Positions 23,426 through 34,659 of a stretch of DNA of 64,000 bases are shown piece by piece. The stretch spans positions 57,702-121,701 of the forward strand of contig NZ_RQZG01000010.1 in assembly GCF_003859805.1 (NCBI RefSeq), read 5' to 3'. The position numbers and the translations under genes were made by a program. Source of the stretch: Arachnia propionica. GTDB taxonomy: Bacteria; Actinomycetota; Actinomycetes; Propionibacteriales; Propionibacteriaceae. The stretch's first letter is position 1. The number at the start of each line of letters is the position of its first letter. Below the pieces are notes generated by a model. It was given only the letters and a program-made list of their open reading frames with translations. It ran no database searches and was not told the origin of the DNA.

Positions 23426-24778
23426 TCAGGTCCTCGGCTGGTTTGTCGACCCGACCATGAGACGACCACTGGATCCCTCGCCCAGCTCCTCCAGCGCGAG
23501 CCGGCCCACCATCTGCTGGTTGGTGGTGACCCGCTCCGAGCGACCCCGGGTGAGGAAGCTGATGAACCAGTGCAGCAGCGTCGAGAGCCGCTGCTTGAAG
23601 CCTGCGATGTAGAGCAGGTGCAGCAGCAGCCACGCCGCCCACGCCAGGAAACCGGTGATCTTCACCTTGCCGGCACTGACCACCGCCGAGAACCGCGAGA
23701 TGGTGGCCATCGACCCCTTGTCCTTGTACCGGAACGGGGCGCTCGGCCGCTCCCCGATGATCTCGCCGCGGATGGTCCGGGCCACGTACCGCGCCCCCTG
23801 GATGGCTCCCTGCGCCACACCCGGCACCCCGTCGACCGCCGCGAGATCACCGACGACGAACACCTCCGGATGCCCCGGAAGGCTGAGATCCGGCAGCACC
23901 TTCACCCTGCCGGCGCGGTCCACCTCGGCCCCGGTCTGCTCCGCCAGCTGCCGACCCAGCGGATTCGCCTGGACCCCGGCCGCCCACACCTTGCACACCG
24001 ACTCCAACCGCTCGACGGTCCCATCGGCCCGCTTCACGACGAGCCCCTTCGAGTCCACCTCGGTGACCATGGTGTCGGTCCACACCTCCACACCACGCTT
24101 CGTCAATGACCTCCTGGCCACGCCGCCCAGGTCCTCACCGAAGCTGGGCAGCACCCGCGGCCCGCCCTCGATGAGCACCACCCGCGCCTTGCGGGGGTCG
24201 ATGCGTCGGAACTCCCCGACCAGCGTCTGGGAGGCCAGCTCCCGGATCTGTCCGGCCATCTCCACGCCGGTCGGTCCCGCCCCGACGACGGCGAAGGTGA
24301 GCAGCCTGGAGACGTCACTGCCCTCCGGTTCACCCTCGGCCAGCTCGAAGGCCCCGAAGATCCGGGCCCGGAGCTCCAGGGCGTCGTCGATGGACTTCAT
24401 CCCGGGCGCGAACCGGGCGAACTGGTCGTTGCCGAAGTACGACTGCCCGGCCCCTGCCGCGACGATGAGATGGTCGTACCCGGTGACGTGGCCGCGGTTG
24501 TGGAACCGCCAGTGCACCTTCCGCTCGGCCACGTCGATGCGCTCCACCAGTCCCAGCTGCACCTGCACGTTGCGCTGCCTGCGCAGGATCTCCCGCGTGG
24601 ACGGTGCGATCTCCCCCTCGCTGAGGATGCCGGTGGCCACCTGGTAGAGCAACGGCTGGAACAGGTGGTGGGTGGTGCGGGCGATGAGCGTGATCTCCAC
24701 GTCCACGTTCCGCAACGCCTTGGCGGCGAACAACCCGCCGAAACCGGACCCGATTATGACAACATGGGGTTTGCGCAT
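23426..24778 (-). CDS. ndh: Type II NADH dehydrogenase (NDH-2)
   Basis: A 450-residue FAD enzyme that oxidises NADH and reduces menaquinone at the inner face of the membrane without pumping protons. Both dinucleotide-binding motifs are present: FAD site VVIIGSGFGGLFAAKAL at the N-terminus and NAD site FAVVGAGPTGVEMAGQI around residue 165. FVVGDLAAVDGVPGVAQGAIQ contains the GD...AxxP-like FAD contact, and a C-terminal membrane-anchoring hydrophobic helix LAWAAWLLLHLLYIAGF matches the family. Presence of menB at 62.4 kb fits menaquinone as acceptor. It lies upstream of an amine oxidase on the same strand with a 37-base gap. Confidence 0.92.
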   Translation of the reverse strand: MRKPHVVIIGSGFGGLFAAKALRNVDVEITLIARTTHHLFQPLLYQVATGILSEGEIAPSTREILRRQRNVQVQLGLVERIDVAERKVHWRFHNRGHVTGYDHLIVAAGAGQSYFGNDQFARFAPGMKSIDDALELRARIFGAFELAEGEPEGSDVSRLLTFAVVGAGPTGVEMAGQIRELASQTLVGEFRRIDPRKARVVLIEGGPRVLPSFGEDLGGVARRSLTKRGVEVWTDTMVTEVDSKGLVVKRADGTVERLESVCKVWAAGVQANPLGRQLAEQTGAEVDRAGRVKVLPDLSLPGHPEVFVVGDLAAVDGVPGVAQGAIQGARYVARTIRGEIIGERPSAPFRYKDKGSMATISRFSAVVSAGKVKITGFLAWAAWLLLHLLYIAGFKQRLSTLLHWFISFLTRGRSERVTTNQQMVGRLALEELGEGSSGRLMVGSTNQPRT

Positions 24779-24815
24779 ATCCCCTATCGTGCCATGCCGG
24801 AACCCCTGCTCAAAC

Positions 24816-26162
24816 TCAAATCAGCTCCCTGGCGACGGCGGCCGCGACCTCCTCGCCGGAACGCACCGCACCCTCCATGTAGCCGTTGAACCTCACCGCG
24901 TACTCGGCACCCGCCCAGTGCAGGCACCCCTCGGGTGCCGCCAGCACCGGACCGTTGGAGGTCCAGATCCCGGGCGCGAAATGCGCACCGTGACAACCCC
25001 CCGTGTACTCCTCGGCGGTCCAGTCGCGCTCGACGTACTCGATGGCCTCGGCACCCTCGGGTCCGAACGCACTGATCGCCGAGTCGATGAAGGCCTGACG
25101 ACGATCCGCCACCCCCCGGGTGGCCAGGGAGCCTGCCTCGACCCCCTCGAAGAAACCGAGCAGGTGCCCCCGCTCCGAATCCTGCCGAGTGGTGTCGAAG
25201 GTGACCCTGACCGCCCCCTCGTCCGAGCTCGACTGCCCGGACAGGCCCTTGTCGCGCCAGAACGGCCGGTCATAGATGAGGAAGGCCTTGATGACGTTCC
25301 CGGCAGCCACCTTCTCCGCGGCCTCGGCCCGCCACGAGGGCAGCGCCGGGTCATGCTCCAACGCGACGGCGAGTCTCGGCGGCAGCGTCGAGATCACCCG
25401 CCTGGCCGTGACGGTCTCCCCCGAGGCGAGGGTGAGTTCCGCCTCATCCTGGTGGCTCACCTTCACCACCGGCTGCCCGAGACGCACCACATCGCCCAGT
25501 TCCGCCGCGATCGCCTCGCACAGGGCCGCCACCCCGCCGTCGACGCGCTGCTGGTTGAGCCCACCGTTGGTGGCGAGCATCGACTCCAGGTCCGGCCCGG
25601 AGTTGACCTGTCTGAGCCCCTCCACCAGCGTCTCGGCCTCGGCCATCGGTCCGTACGCGGCGGCATAGACCTCCTCGAACCGTTCCTGGGCCCCTCCGGT
25701 GCGCAGATTCGTCCGCACCCAGCGCCTCAGGTCCTGCTGCAACCAGGCCTCGTTGGCCTCCACCCAGGCAGGATCCGCCGCCAACCGCTTCGCCAGACGA
25801 CGCAGCCGGAGCAGACCCTGGCTGAGGTCGGCGACCTCGAACGGGGTGAGCTCCTTGCCGTCGGCCCTCGTGGGCACCGCCATCACGCGCCCGTGGACCC
25901 GAACCAGCAGGTTGCCCTCGGTGGGCAGGCCGATGGTCTTGAGACCGTAACGGTCAACCAGGTCGAGGAGCGCGTCGTGACCGGCCCCGATCCACTGCCC
26001 TCCCAGCTCGACGTAGGTGTCATCGGTCAGCGTGGCGTTCTCGACCCGTCCCCCGACGCGGTCCCTCGCCTCGAGGACCACCACGTCGAGCCCCCGATGT
26101 CTCAGGTCCCGCGCGGCGACCAGGCCGGCAAGGCCAGCACCGATGATGGCGCAGTCCAGCAT
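24816..26162 (-). CDS. Flavin monoamine oxidase family protein
   Basis: A 448-residue FAD-dependent amine oxidase. The N-terminus has the dinucleotide motif CAIIGAGLAGLVAARDL followed by the RxGGR loop (RDRVGGRVEN). VELGGQWIG is the family flavin/substrate segment, and the C-terminal LHWAGAEYAVRFNGYMEGAVRSG is the MAO-type FAD-binding end. AGGAGG stands a few bases before ATG 26162, which fixes the start. Substrate (biogenic amine, polyamine or a desaturase-type substrate) is not determinable. Its strand-mate ndh follows. Confidence 0.88.
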   Translation of the reverse strand: MLDCAIIGAGLAGLVAARDLRHRGLDVVVLEARDRVGGRVENATLTDDTYVELGGQWIGAGHDALLDLVDRYGLKTIGLPTEGNLLVRVHGRVMAVPTRADGKELTPFEVADLSQGLLRLRRLAKRLAADPAWVEANEAWLQQDLRRWVRTNLRTGGAQERFEEVYAAAYGPMAEAETLVEGLRQVNSGPDLESMLATNGGLNQQRVDGGVAALCEAIAAELGDVVRLGQPVVKVSHQDEAELTLASGETVTARRVISTLPPRLAVALEHDPALPSWRAEAAEKVAAGNVIKAFLIYDRPFWRDKGLSGQSSSDEGAVRVTFDTTRQDSERGHLLGFFEGVEAGSLATRGVADRRQAFIDSAISAFGPEGAEAIEYVERDWTAEEYTGGCHGAHFAPGIWTSNGPVLAAPEGCLHWAGAEYAVRFNGYMEGAVRSGEEVAAAVARELI

Positions 26163-26242
26163 CACCCCTCCTAGATCTGGCATGCAGATGTGCCTCATCA
26201 GAGTACAAGGCCCCTCCCGGGCCGTTGATGGCACCCCCGGGG

Positions 26243-27655
26243 TCAGCGGCCCTCGATCACCGCCTTGACCGCCTCGACCCGCGCCGGGATCTGCTGGACG
26301 TGACGCGGCAGGTCCTCGATGCCGATGAACCTCTCCGGTCTGGGCGGGGTGATCCCCACCGCCTCGGTGATGGTCTCCGCGAACTTCACCGGCAGCGCGG
26401 TCTCCATCACCACGACGGGCCCGGTGACCTGCCCGTCCGCCACCAGCCGACGGGCGACGTGCACGCCGTCGGCGGTGTGGGGGTCGATCAGCACCCGGTC
26501 CTGCTCCCACGTGGCGCGGATCTCCGCCACCCGGTCGGCGTGCCGGGACGAGCCGGAGACGAAACCGGAGGCGGTGCGATCCACCCCGGACAGGTCGAAC
26601 CAGCCGTCGGTGGCCAGCCGTGTCCCGAACAGCTCCGCGACGGCGGTGCCGTCGCGTCCCAGCAGGTCGGCGACGAAGCGTTCGAAGTTCGAGGCCTTCG
26701 AGATGTCCATCGACGGTGAGCTCGTGGCGAGCGTCTCCGCCCCGGACCGGACCCGGTAGATCCCGGTGCGGAAGAACTCGTCCAGCACGTCGTTCTCGTT
26801 GGTGGCCAGCACCAGGTGCCGGATCGGCAGCCCCATCCGCCGGGCGATGTGCCCGGCAGCGATGTTGCCGAAGTTGCCCGACGGCACCGCGAAGCTGAGC
26901 GGTTCGCCGTCGACGATCCGCAACCAGGTGGCGAAGTAGTACACGATCTGCGCCATCAGCCTGGCCCAGTTGATGGAGTTGACCGCGCCGATGCGGTGCC
27001 GGGCCTTGAACTCGGCGTCCGCGTTGATCGCCTTGACCAGGTCCTGGCAGTCGTCGAAGACCCCCTCGACGGCCAGGTTGACGATGTTGTCCTCGTCGAG
27101 CCCGTACATCTGGGCCTGCTGGAACGGGGTCATCCGTCCCGCCGGGGACAGCATCACCACGCGCACCCCGTCGCGACCCTTCAGGGCGTGCTCCGCCGAC
27201 GACCCGGTGTCCCCGGAGGTGGCGCCGAGGATGGTCAACGTCTCGCCACGACGCGCGAGCTCGTAGGGGAACAGCTCCCCCAGCAGCTGCATCGCCATGT
27301 CCTTGAACGCGGCGGTGGGACCGTTGCTGAGATGCGCCAGCCAGATTCCGTCGGAGAGTCGGCTCACGGGCACGACGGCGGGGTCGAGGTACTTCTCCGG
27401 CGCGTAGGCCCGCTCACAGATGCCACGCAGATCGGCCGCGGGGATGTCGTCGACGAACAGCGAGCACACCTCGAAGGCCAGCGCGGCGTAGCCGTCCTCG
27501 GCCAGCACCCGACGCCACCGCCCCAGGGTGGCGTCGTCGACCACCGGGTACGCGTCGGGCAGGTAGAGGCCACCGTCCGGGGCCAGTCCCTCCAGCAGGA
27601 TGTCGCTGAAGCTGCGGGATTCACCGGTCGTGGAGCGGGTGGAGACGTATCGCAC
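26243..27655 (-). CDS. thrC: Threonine synthase
   Basis: PLP enzyme making threonine from O-phosphohomoserine. The 470-residue size and the N-terminus (V/M)RYVSTRSTTGESRSFSDILL match the fungal/proteobacterial-type ThrC. The PLP lysine is K118 in GPTAAFKDMAMQ, and the phosphate-binding loop is SGDTGSSAE. I chose GTG 27655 because it reproduces the family N-terminus and TAGAGT lies seven bases upstream (leaderless promoter). An ATG at 27679 that overlaps the upstream permease stop is the alternative. No other threonine genes adjoin. A GC hairpin at 26209-26223 follows the stop. Confidence 0.93.
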   Translation of the reverse strand: MRYVSTRSTTGESRSFSDILLEGLAPDGGLYLPDAYPVVDDATLGRWRRVLAEDGYAALAFEVCSLFVDDIPAADLRGICERAYAPEKYLDPAVVPVSRLSDGIWLAHLSNGPTAAFKDMAMQLLGELFPYELARRGETLTILGATSGDTGSSAEHALKGRDGVRVVMLSPAGRMTPFQQAQMYGLDEDNIVNLAVEGVFDDCQDLVKAINADAEFKARHRIGAVNSINWARLMAQIVYYFATWLRIVDGEPLSFAVPSGNFGNIAAGHIARRMGLPIRHLVLATNENDVLDEFFRTGIYRVRSGAETLATSSPSMDISKASNFERFVADLLGRDGTAVAELFGTRLATDGWFDLSGVDRTASGFVSGSSRHADRVAEIRATWEQDRVLIDPHTADGVHVARRLVADGQVTGPVVVMETALPVKFAETITEAVGITPPRPERFIGIEDLPRHVQQIPARVEAVKAVIEGR

Positions 27656-27675
27656 GTCGCAGACTCTACCCGTGG

Positions 27676-28650
27676 TCATTTCAGCATGTCGCGACGCTGG
27701 AAGAGCCACGAGGCGAGCAGTGCCAGCAGCCCGAGCACCAGCAGGCAGTAGGTCAGGCCGCCCCAGTAGGTGGTCGCTGAATCGTGGATCACCATGAAGG
27801 GATCATCGATCTCCGCGGAATCCGACAGGTCAGCACCGATCGGGTAGCTGCCGAAGATCACCGCACTGATGTAGCGGTGGGGCAGGATCGCATCCGGGAG
27901 GAGCGAGTAACCGAACGGGGCGAAGAGGATCAACGGGCCGTAGAGCACCAGGGCGCAGGCGATAAGTCCCTTCCACGAGGAGGAGAAGATGACGGCGAGC
28001 AGCGCACACAACGCACCGGCCAGCATCGCCGCGGTGAGGTATCGCACGAACTGCAGGCCCGGGCTGCCGTTGATGCCGATCGCCGTGACCCCCTGCAACC
28101 ACATGTACGACAGCATGTCCATCATCACCCCGAGCCCCAGGCCGAGCAGGCTGAGCGCACCCGCCGCGAGGGTCCCCACCAGCACCTTCGACCACAGCAC
28201 CTGCTGGCGTGCCGGGGTGAAGGTGAGCTGCGTGCTGATCCCGCCGGAGGAGAACTGGGAGCCGATGTACAAGGAGACGAACACCGACACCACGCCGAGC
28301 ATGAAGATGGCGAGCCCGAGCGTCGTCGCCTGCACCTGGTCCGAGAACGGCACCACCGTCCGCAGGTAGTCCTCGACGACGGGTCCAGAATTCTCCTGGA
28401 GCATCTCACAGGCCCACCGCTCACCTGCATCACAGGCCTCCTCGTGGTTGAGCATCTGGGACCGCCAGTTCTCCAGCTCGACCTCATGGGTCTCGTGGGC
28501 CAGCTCCCAGTCGCTCTGGTTCAGCTCGGCGCTCACGTGCGAGGCGGAGATGCCCGTCAGGCACCCCAGTGCTGCCGTGATGACCGCGAACCCGACGAAG
28601 ACCCGGCTGCTCACCAGACGCAGCAGCTCGGAACGGATGATGTTGATCAT
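27676..28650 (-). CDS. ABC-2 type transporter permease
   Basis: A 324-residue membrane protein, partner of the ATPase upstream. A first helix (about 15-37) is followed by a ~75-residue extracytoplasmic loop rich in Glu/Trp with two Cys (EEACDAGERWACEML). Five further hydrophobic helices start around residue 105. The layout resembles BcrB/NatB-type permeases that export peptides or confer peptide-antibiotic resistance. The start (ATG 28650, or GTG one codon before) overlaps the ATPase stop as TGATG. The paired loop cysteines suggest a disulfide. Confidence 0.82.
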   Translation of the reverse strand: MINIIRSELLRLVSSRVFVGFAVITAALGCLTGISASHVSAELNQSDWELAHETHEVELENWRSQMLNHEEACDAGERWACEMLQENSGPVVEDYLRTVVPFSDQVQATTLGLAIFMLGVVSVFVSLYIGSQFSSGGISTQLTFTPARQQVLWSKVLVGTLAAGALSLLGLGLGVMMDMLSYMWLQGVTAIGINGSPGLQFVRYLTAAMLAGALCALLAVIFSSSWKGLIACALVLYGPLILFAPFGYSLLPDAILPHRYISAVIFGSYPIGADLSDSAEIDDPFMVIHDSATTYWGGLTYCLLVLGLLALLASWLFQRRDMLK

Positions 28651-29609
28651 CACGCGGCCGACCTCCCCTGCGTCGCGGACAGGTGCTCGCCCTCGGTGAG
28701 GCTGAGGAACACCGACTCCAGGCTGGCCTGGCTGAGGCTGAGGTGCGACGGCCAGAGGTCGGCCTGTCCCAGCACCCTGGCCACGTCCTGGGCCGCGATG
28801 GCGCCGTCGCGGGTGACGTGGAGCCGCCCGGAGACCAGCTCGCAGTCGTATCCGGCCTGCCGCAGCACCTCGTGGGCGAAGGCCGTCTCCTCGACCTCCA
28901 CGACGACGTGGGGCTGGCCGAAGCCGAGCAGCACGTCGAGGTCCCCCTCGGCCAGGACCCGGCCTCGCCCGATGATGGACACCGAGTTCGCCACCTGTTC
29001 GATCTCGCTGAGCAGGTGACTGGAGACCAGGACGGTGCGGCCCTGCTCGGCCAGCGCCCGCATCGTCGTGCGGATCTCCTGGATCCCGGCGGGGTCGAGG
29101 CCGTTGGTCGGTTCGTCGAAGATGAGGATGTCCGGGCGTTTCAGCAGGGTGGCGGCGATGGCGACGCGCTGCTTCATGCCGAGCGAGCAGGCCTTGAAGA
29201 GGGTGTCGGTGCGGCCACCGAGGCCGACCTCCAGCAGCACCTCGGTGACGCGGCTGAGCGGGCTGCCGGTGGCCAGGGCCAGGATCTCCAGGTTGCGCTG
29301 GATGGTGAGGTTGCCCACCAGATGGGGGGACTCGACGACGGCCCCGACCCGGTCGATCACGGCGGGGAGCTGGTGGGGCACCTGGTGGTCGAGGATGAAC
29401 ATGCGGCCCTGGTCGGCACGCAGCAGTCCGAGCAGCATCCGGATGGTGGTGGTCTTGCCGGAGCCGTTGGGGCCGAGCAGCCCGTGGACCCCGCCGATGG
29501 GCACGTGGAGGTTGAGGTCGGACAGCGCCTGGGTGCGGCGGAAGCGTTTGCTGACGCCGCGCAGCTCGATGGCCCAGTTGGCGGGGAGGTCCTTCCAGTA
29601 CTGGGTCAT
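28650..29609 (-). CDS. ABC transporter ATP-binding protein (BcrA/NatA-like)
   Basis: A 319-residue ATPase with Walker A LLGPNGSGKTTT (residues ~44-55), signature CSLGMKQRV, Walker B ILIFDEPTNGLDP and the switch His in LVSSHLLSEIE. A C-terminal ~90-residue domain is typical of bacitracin-type exporters. Start ATG 29609 has TAGGGT seven bases upstream and no ribosome-binding site. It forms a two-gene unit with the overlapping permease. Exporting or sensing an antimicrobial peptide is a family-based inference; no histidine kinase is adjacent. Confidence 0.9.
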   Translation of the reverse strand: MTQYWKDLPANWAIELRGVSKRFRRTQALSDLNLHVPIGGVHGLLGPNGSGKTTTIRMLLGLLRADQGRMFILDHQVPHQLPAVIDRVGAVVESPHLVGNLTIQRNLEILALATGSPLSRVTEVLLEVGLGGRTDTLFKACSLGMKQRVAIAATLLKRPDILIFDEPTNGLDPAGIQEIRTTMRALAEQGRTVLVSSHLLSEIEQVANSVSIIGRGRVLAEGDLDVLLGFGQPHVVVEVEETAFAHEVLRQAGYDCELVSGRLHVTRDGAIAAQDVARVLGQADLWPSHLSLSQASLESVFLSLTEGEHLSATQGRSAA

Positions 29610-29667
29610 GGATCGCACCCTATCCGGCGAGAGGGCATCAGCGGGTCGGCCCGGGGTCGCCGATGCC

Positions 29668-31041
29668 TCAGACCGTGGTCCTCCGGTTGAGCCACCACGC
29701 GACGGCGAGGGTGACGGCGAGCCCCGGCAGGACGTCGAGGGCGCCCTGGAGCGGACCGAGGAGGGTGAGGGCCACGACGGCGATCACGGCGCCCTGCTGT
29801 GGGATCCGCAGCGGCCGGATGCAGCAGATGAGGAAGGGCACCACCCACAGGAGGTACCAGGGCTGGACGGCGGGACCCGCCACGACGAAGGCCAGCAGAC
29901 AGCCGAACAGCAGCGGCCACGGCTGGCCGGGGTCGCCGGGGCGGGGACCCCACCGTCGGATCAGCCACCCCCAGGCGACCAGGACCGCGACCCAGGCCAG
30001 GGCGGAGATCACCGGGAGGGCGGTCCCGCCGGGCGCGAGCCACGAGGAGACCTGTGCCACCCAGGACCACGGGGACGAGTTCATCGCGGCGAGGGGACTG
30101 CCCGCGGTGGCGTTGGCCCAACCGAACCCGAATCCGCTGACGAGCGAGACGGTGACGAACACGGCCCCGGCGACGGCCCCGGCGACGGCCCCGGCGGCCG
30201 CGGCGCGCAGCGCGATCATCGGCCAGCTGCGCGGGATGCTCGGGGCCAGGGCGAGGGCGACCACACCTGGTCCGGCTGCGGCCCCGGACTGCTTGACCAG
30301 CATCGCGACACCGACGACGGCCCCACCGAGCAGCAGCCCCGACCAGCTGCCGCGCAGTGCCGCGACCACGGCCCAGGCGATGAGGGCGGCCAGGACGGCG
30401 TCGTTGTGGACCCCTCCGACGCCCTGGACGAGGAACAGTGGGCAGGCGGCCCCCAGCCACACCGTCGAGGTGGCGGGGATCCCCAGATGGCCAGCGATGC
30501 GTCGGAGTGCCTCGGCCAGGGCCCACAGCGCCAGCAGCGTGATGATGCGCAGCCACAGCACACCGGCCCCGGGGTGGCCGAGGCCGAGCCAGTGGGCGGC
30601 CGCGAACAGCCACAGTGAGCCGGGTGGGTACACGGAGGTGGTCGTGGCCCAGTGGTGGCCGACGGGCAGGCCGGGCAGCTCGGTGGTGGCCAGCGGGGTG
30701 GTGTAGGGGTCGAGGCCGGAGGTGACCATCCGGCCCTGGGCCAGGTAGGCGGCGACGTCCTGGCTGAACAGGGGCGGGGCCAGCAGCAGCGGCGCCGCCC
30801 ACGCGACGGCGACGGGCAGGGGGTGTCGGAACTGCGGGCCGAGCCGCCACCAGCACAGCAGCAGCACCGCGACGCAACCGGTCATGAGCAGCTGCACCCC
30901 CCGGGAGGCCCAGGGTGCCTCGGGGGTGATGAGCCAGCCGAGGCCGCTGAGCGCAGCACTGGCCCCGACCCCGACCCAGATCAGTCGATCCGGCGGCAGG
31001 GTCGCCAGGTGGAGCCCTCCCGGAACACGAACAGCTGCCAT
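29668..31041 (-). CDS. MptB-like polyprenol-phosphomannose-dependent alpha-1,6-mannosyltransferase
   Basis: A 457-residue polytopic membrane enzyme with about 12 hydrophobic helices. The external loop after the second or third helix holds LFSQDVAAYLAQGRMV, the Asp-containing motif of GT-C/MptA-MptB enzymes, and YTTPLATTELPG follows as in the family. These enzymes extend mannan chains of lipoglycans using polyprenyl-phosphate-mannose. ATG 31041 is preceded by TAGGGT at seven bases (leaderless). A 12-bp tandem triplication (ACGGCCCCGGCG, 30161-30196) encodes an AGAV repeat inside one helix. It stands alone, divergent from DoxX. Confidence 0.8.
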   Translation of the reverse strand: MAAVRVPGGLHLATLPPDRLIWVGVGASAALSGLGWLITPEAPWASRGVQLLMTGCVAVLLLCWWRLGPQFRHPLPVAVAWAAPLLLAPPLFSQDVAAYLAQGRMVTSGLDPYTTPLATTELPGLPVGHHWATTTSVYPPGSLWLFAAAHWLGLGHPGAGVLWLRIITLLALWALAEALRRIAGHLGIPATSTVWLGAACPLFLVQGVGGVHNDAVLAALIAWAVVAALRGSWSGLLLGGAVVGVAMLVKQSGAAAGPGVVALALAPSIPRSWPMIALRAAAAGAVAGAVAGAVFVTVSLVSGFGFGWANATAGSPLAAMNSSPWSWVAQVSSWLAPGGTALPVISALAWVAVLVAWGWLIRRWGPRPGDPGQPWPLLFGCLLAFVVAGPAVQPWYLLWVVPFLICCIRPLRIPQQGAVIAVVALTLLGPLQGALDVLPGLAVTLAVAWWLNRRTTV

Positions 31042-31181
31042 CGAGGTCACCCTATCGGCCGCCCGGGGAGCGGGGGTGCCGGAACCGGTTCCGGGGTCAC
31101 GGCAGGTCACTGGACCCGCACCGTCCGATCGGCCGGAGTGGGCCTACCATGGTGGCCCAGGAGAGCGAGAGTGGGAGCAGC

Positions 31182-31661
31182 ATGAAGGCCTTCATCCGAG
31201 TCGTCAAGGACATCGCACTGATGCTCACGCGCATCGTCATGGGTGTGGTGATGGTGGCCCACGGCTGGCACCGCTGGCAGAACGAGGGGGTGAGCGCCGA
31301 GGCCGCCCTGCTGGAGTCACTCGGCCTGCCCAACCCCGGACTCATCATCTGGTTGGTGATCGGTTTCGAGGTGATCGGCGGCATCCTGCTCATCTTCGGT
31401 CTGGCCACACCACTGGTCGGGTTGGGGCTGATGGTGCTCAACATCACCATCATCGTCCTGGTCCGCAGTGAGCACTTCTACGCCCACGACGACGGCTGGG
31501 AGTACAACGCGGTGATGGCCGTCGTCGGGCTGATGCTCCTGGCCCACGGCTCCGGCCGGGCCGGTCTGGACAACCTGTTCATCCAGCCCCGCGACGACGA
31601 GCCCGAGCAGGAGGAGCAGGAGGAGACCGCGACGATGATCGCGGAGCACCCCACCCCCTGA
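31182..31661 (+). CDS. DoxX-family membrane protein
   Basis: A 159-residue four-helix membrane protein: RIVMGVVMVAHGWHRW opens the family pattern, GLPNPGLIIWLVIGFEVIGGILLIFGLATPLV is split over two helices, and the last helix is VIGLMLLAHG-like. A Glu/Asp-rich C-terminal tail follows. DoxX relatives take part in thiosulfate/quinone redox chemistry or in redox-stress membrane complexes in mycobacteria; the specific role is unknown. ATG 31182 has GGGAGCAG ahead; an upstream in-frame codon is less likely. Confidence 0.85.
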   Translation: MKAFIRVVKDIALMLTRIVMGVVMVAHGWHRWQNEGVSAEAALLESLGLPNPGLIIWLVIGFEVIGGILLIFGLATPLVGLGLMVLNITIIVLVRSEHFYAHDDGWEYNAVMAVVGLMLLAHGSGRAGLDNLFIQPRDDEPEQEEQEETATMIAEHPTP

Positions 31662-31727
31662 CCGACTCACAGGGAACTCACAGCTGATTCATGGTCAAGG
31701 ACCACCCGATGGTGACACAGTGGTCCC

Positions 31728-32458
31728 ATGGCATCCGTTCCTCCCGCCCCGCTGGCCCGTCCCGACGGCACCCCCCTGCGCATCCTCACCGTCGATGACG
31801 AACCGAGCCTGACCGAGCTGCTGGCGATGGCCATGCGCTACGAGGGCTGGGACGTCCACACCGCCGCGAGCGGCACCGAGGCCGTCAAGGTGGCGCGCGA
31901 GACCAACCCCGACGCCATCGTGCTGGACATGATGCTGCCCGACTTCGACGGCCTCGAGGTGATGCGGCGCATCCGCACCGAGCAGCCGGAGGTGCCCGTG
32001 ATCTTCCTCACCGCGAAGGACGGGGTGAGCGACCGGATCGCCGGACTGACCGCGGGTGGCGACGACTACGTCACCAAACCCTTCTCCCTCGAGGAGGTCA
32101 TCGCGCGGTTGAGGGGGCTGCTGCGTCGTTCCGGGGCGACGACCGTCCAGCCCGACACGCAGCTCGTCGTCGGAGACCTCATCCTCGACGAGGAGTCCCG
32201 TGAGGTGACACGCGCCGGGGAGGGCATCACCCTCACCGCCACCGAGTTCGAACTCCTGCGCTACCTCATGCGCAACCCCCGCCGGGTGCTGTCGAAGGCC
32301 CAGATCCTGGACCGGGTGTGGAACTACGACTTCGGCGGGCAGGCGAACGTCGTCGAGCTCTACATCTCCTACCTGCGCAAGAAGATCGACGCGGGCAGGG
32401 AGCCGATGATCCACACCATGCGTGGCGCCGGGTACGTGCTGAGACCTGCGGGGTCGTG

Positions 32459-32459
<1 letters not shown>
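31728..32459 (+). CDS. OmpR/PhoB-type response regulator
   Basis: A 243-residue two-component regulator. The receiver domain has the acidic pair DDE (residues 23-25), phospho-acceptor D67 in VLDMMLPDFDG and the conserved lysine in GDDYVTKPF (about 116). The C-terminal winged helix contains LTATEFELLRYLMRNPRRVLSK and the recognition helix VVELYISYLRKKID. It resembles actinobacterial TcrX/PrrA-type regulators. It overlaps the kinase gene as TGATG, so they form a classical pair. Target genes are not visible; a CACAGT six bases before the ATG may serve as its -10. Confidence 0.93.
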
Positions 32460-33922
<1,463 letters not shown>

Positions 33923-33986
33923 ATCGCCCCTCCGCCCCCCTGAACGGCGGTTCGTGCCCACGTGATCGGGGTCTATGCTCAGCCCC

Positions 33987-34655
33987 ATGGACATCTCCCG
34001 CGAACAGCTCGCCCATCTCATCGACCACACCCTGCTGCGCACCGACGCGACCCCGGCCGAGGTCTCGGCGCTCGTCGCCGAGGCCCGCGAGCTGGGGACG
34101 TACTCGGTGTGCGTGTCACCGTCGATGCTGCCGATCACCGACGACCTGGGTGAGGTGAAGGTCGCCACCGTGTGCGGGTTCCCCTCCGGCAACCACACCC
34201 CGGCCGCGAAGGCCGCGGAGGCCGCCGAGTCGTCGCGGCTGGGCGCCGATGAGATCGACATGGTGATCAACATCGGGCTGCTCAAGGCCGGGCAGCCGGA
34301 GCGGGTCCGCGAGGAGATCGCCGCGGTGCGGGAGGCCACGACGGGGGTGCTGAAGGTCATCGTCGAGTCGGCGGCACTCACCGACGACGAGCTCGTCGCC
34401 GCGTGTCAGGCTGCCGAGGAGGCGGGGGCGGACTTCGTGAAGACCTCCACGGGGTTCCACCCCAAGGGTGGCGCGACGGTGCACGCGGTGAGGCTGATGG
34501 CGCAGACCGTCGGCGGCCGCCTGGGGGTCAAGGCCTCCGGCGGCATCCGTGACTGGGCGACGGCGCAGGCGATGGTCGAGGCCGGGGCGACCCGTCTGGG
34601 TCTGTCCGCCAGCCGTGCGATCCTCGAGGGCGCCCCCGCCGAGGGCGACCACTGA
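33987..34655 (+). CDS. deoC: Deoxyribose-phosphate aldolase
   Basis: Class I aldolase that splits deoxyribose 5-phosphate into glyceraldehyde 3-phosphate and acetaldehyde in deoxynucleoside catabolism. The 222-residue protein has [11 protein letters not shown] at its start, the Schiff-base lysine in DFVKTSTGF (about 154), the proton-relay region [10 protein letters not shown] and DMVINIG. TATGCT seven bases before ATG 33987, without a ribosome-binding site, favours this start over ATG 33975. It converges with the HerA gene with four bases between. upp at 48.6 kb is another salvage gene, but they are not linked. Confidence 0.93.
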   Translation: MDISREQLAHLIDHTLLRTDATPAEVSALVAEARELGTYSVCVSPSMLPITDDLGEVKVATVCGFPSGNHTPAAKAAEAAESSRLGADEIDMVINIGLLKAGQPERVREEIAAVREATTGVLKVIVESAALTDDELVAACQAAEEAGADFVKTSTGFHPKGGATVHAVRLMAQTVGGRLGVKASGGIRDWATAQAMVEAGATRLGLSASRAILEGAPAEGDH

Positions 34656-34659
34656 GTCC

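Noticed and set aside
26163..26510. Extension of the amine oxidase towards 26510
   Set aside because: It overlaps thrC in another frame, and AGGAGG marks ATG 26162.
30161..30196. Triplicated 12-bp unit as a possible phase-variation repeat
   Set aside because: The unit is a multiple of three and keeps frame, so copy changes would only lengthen a membrane helix by four residues.
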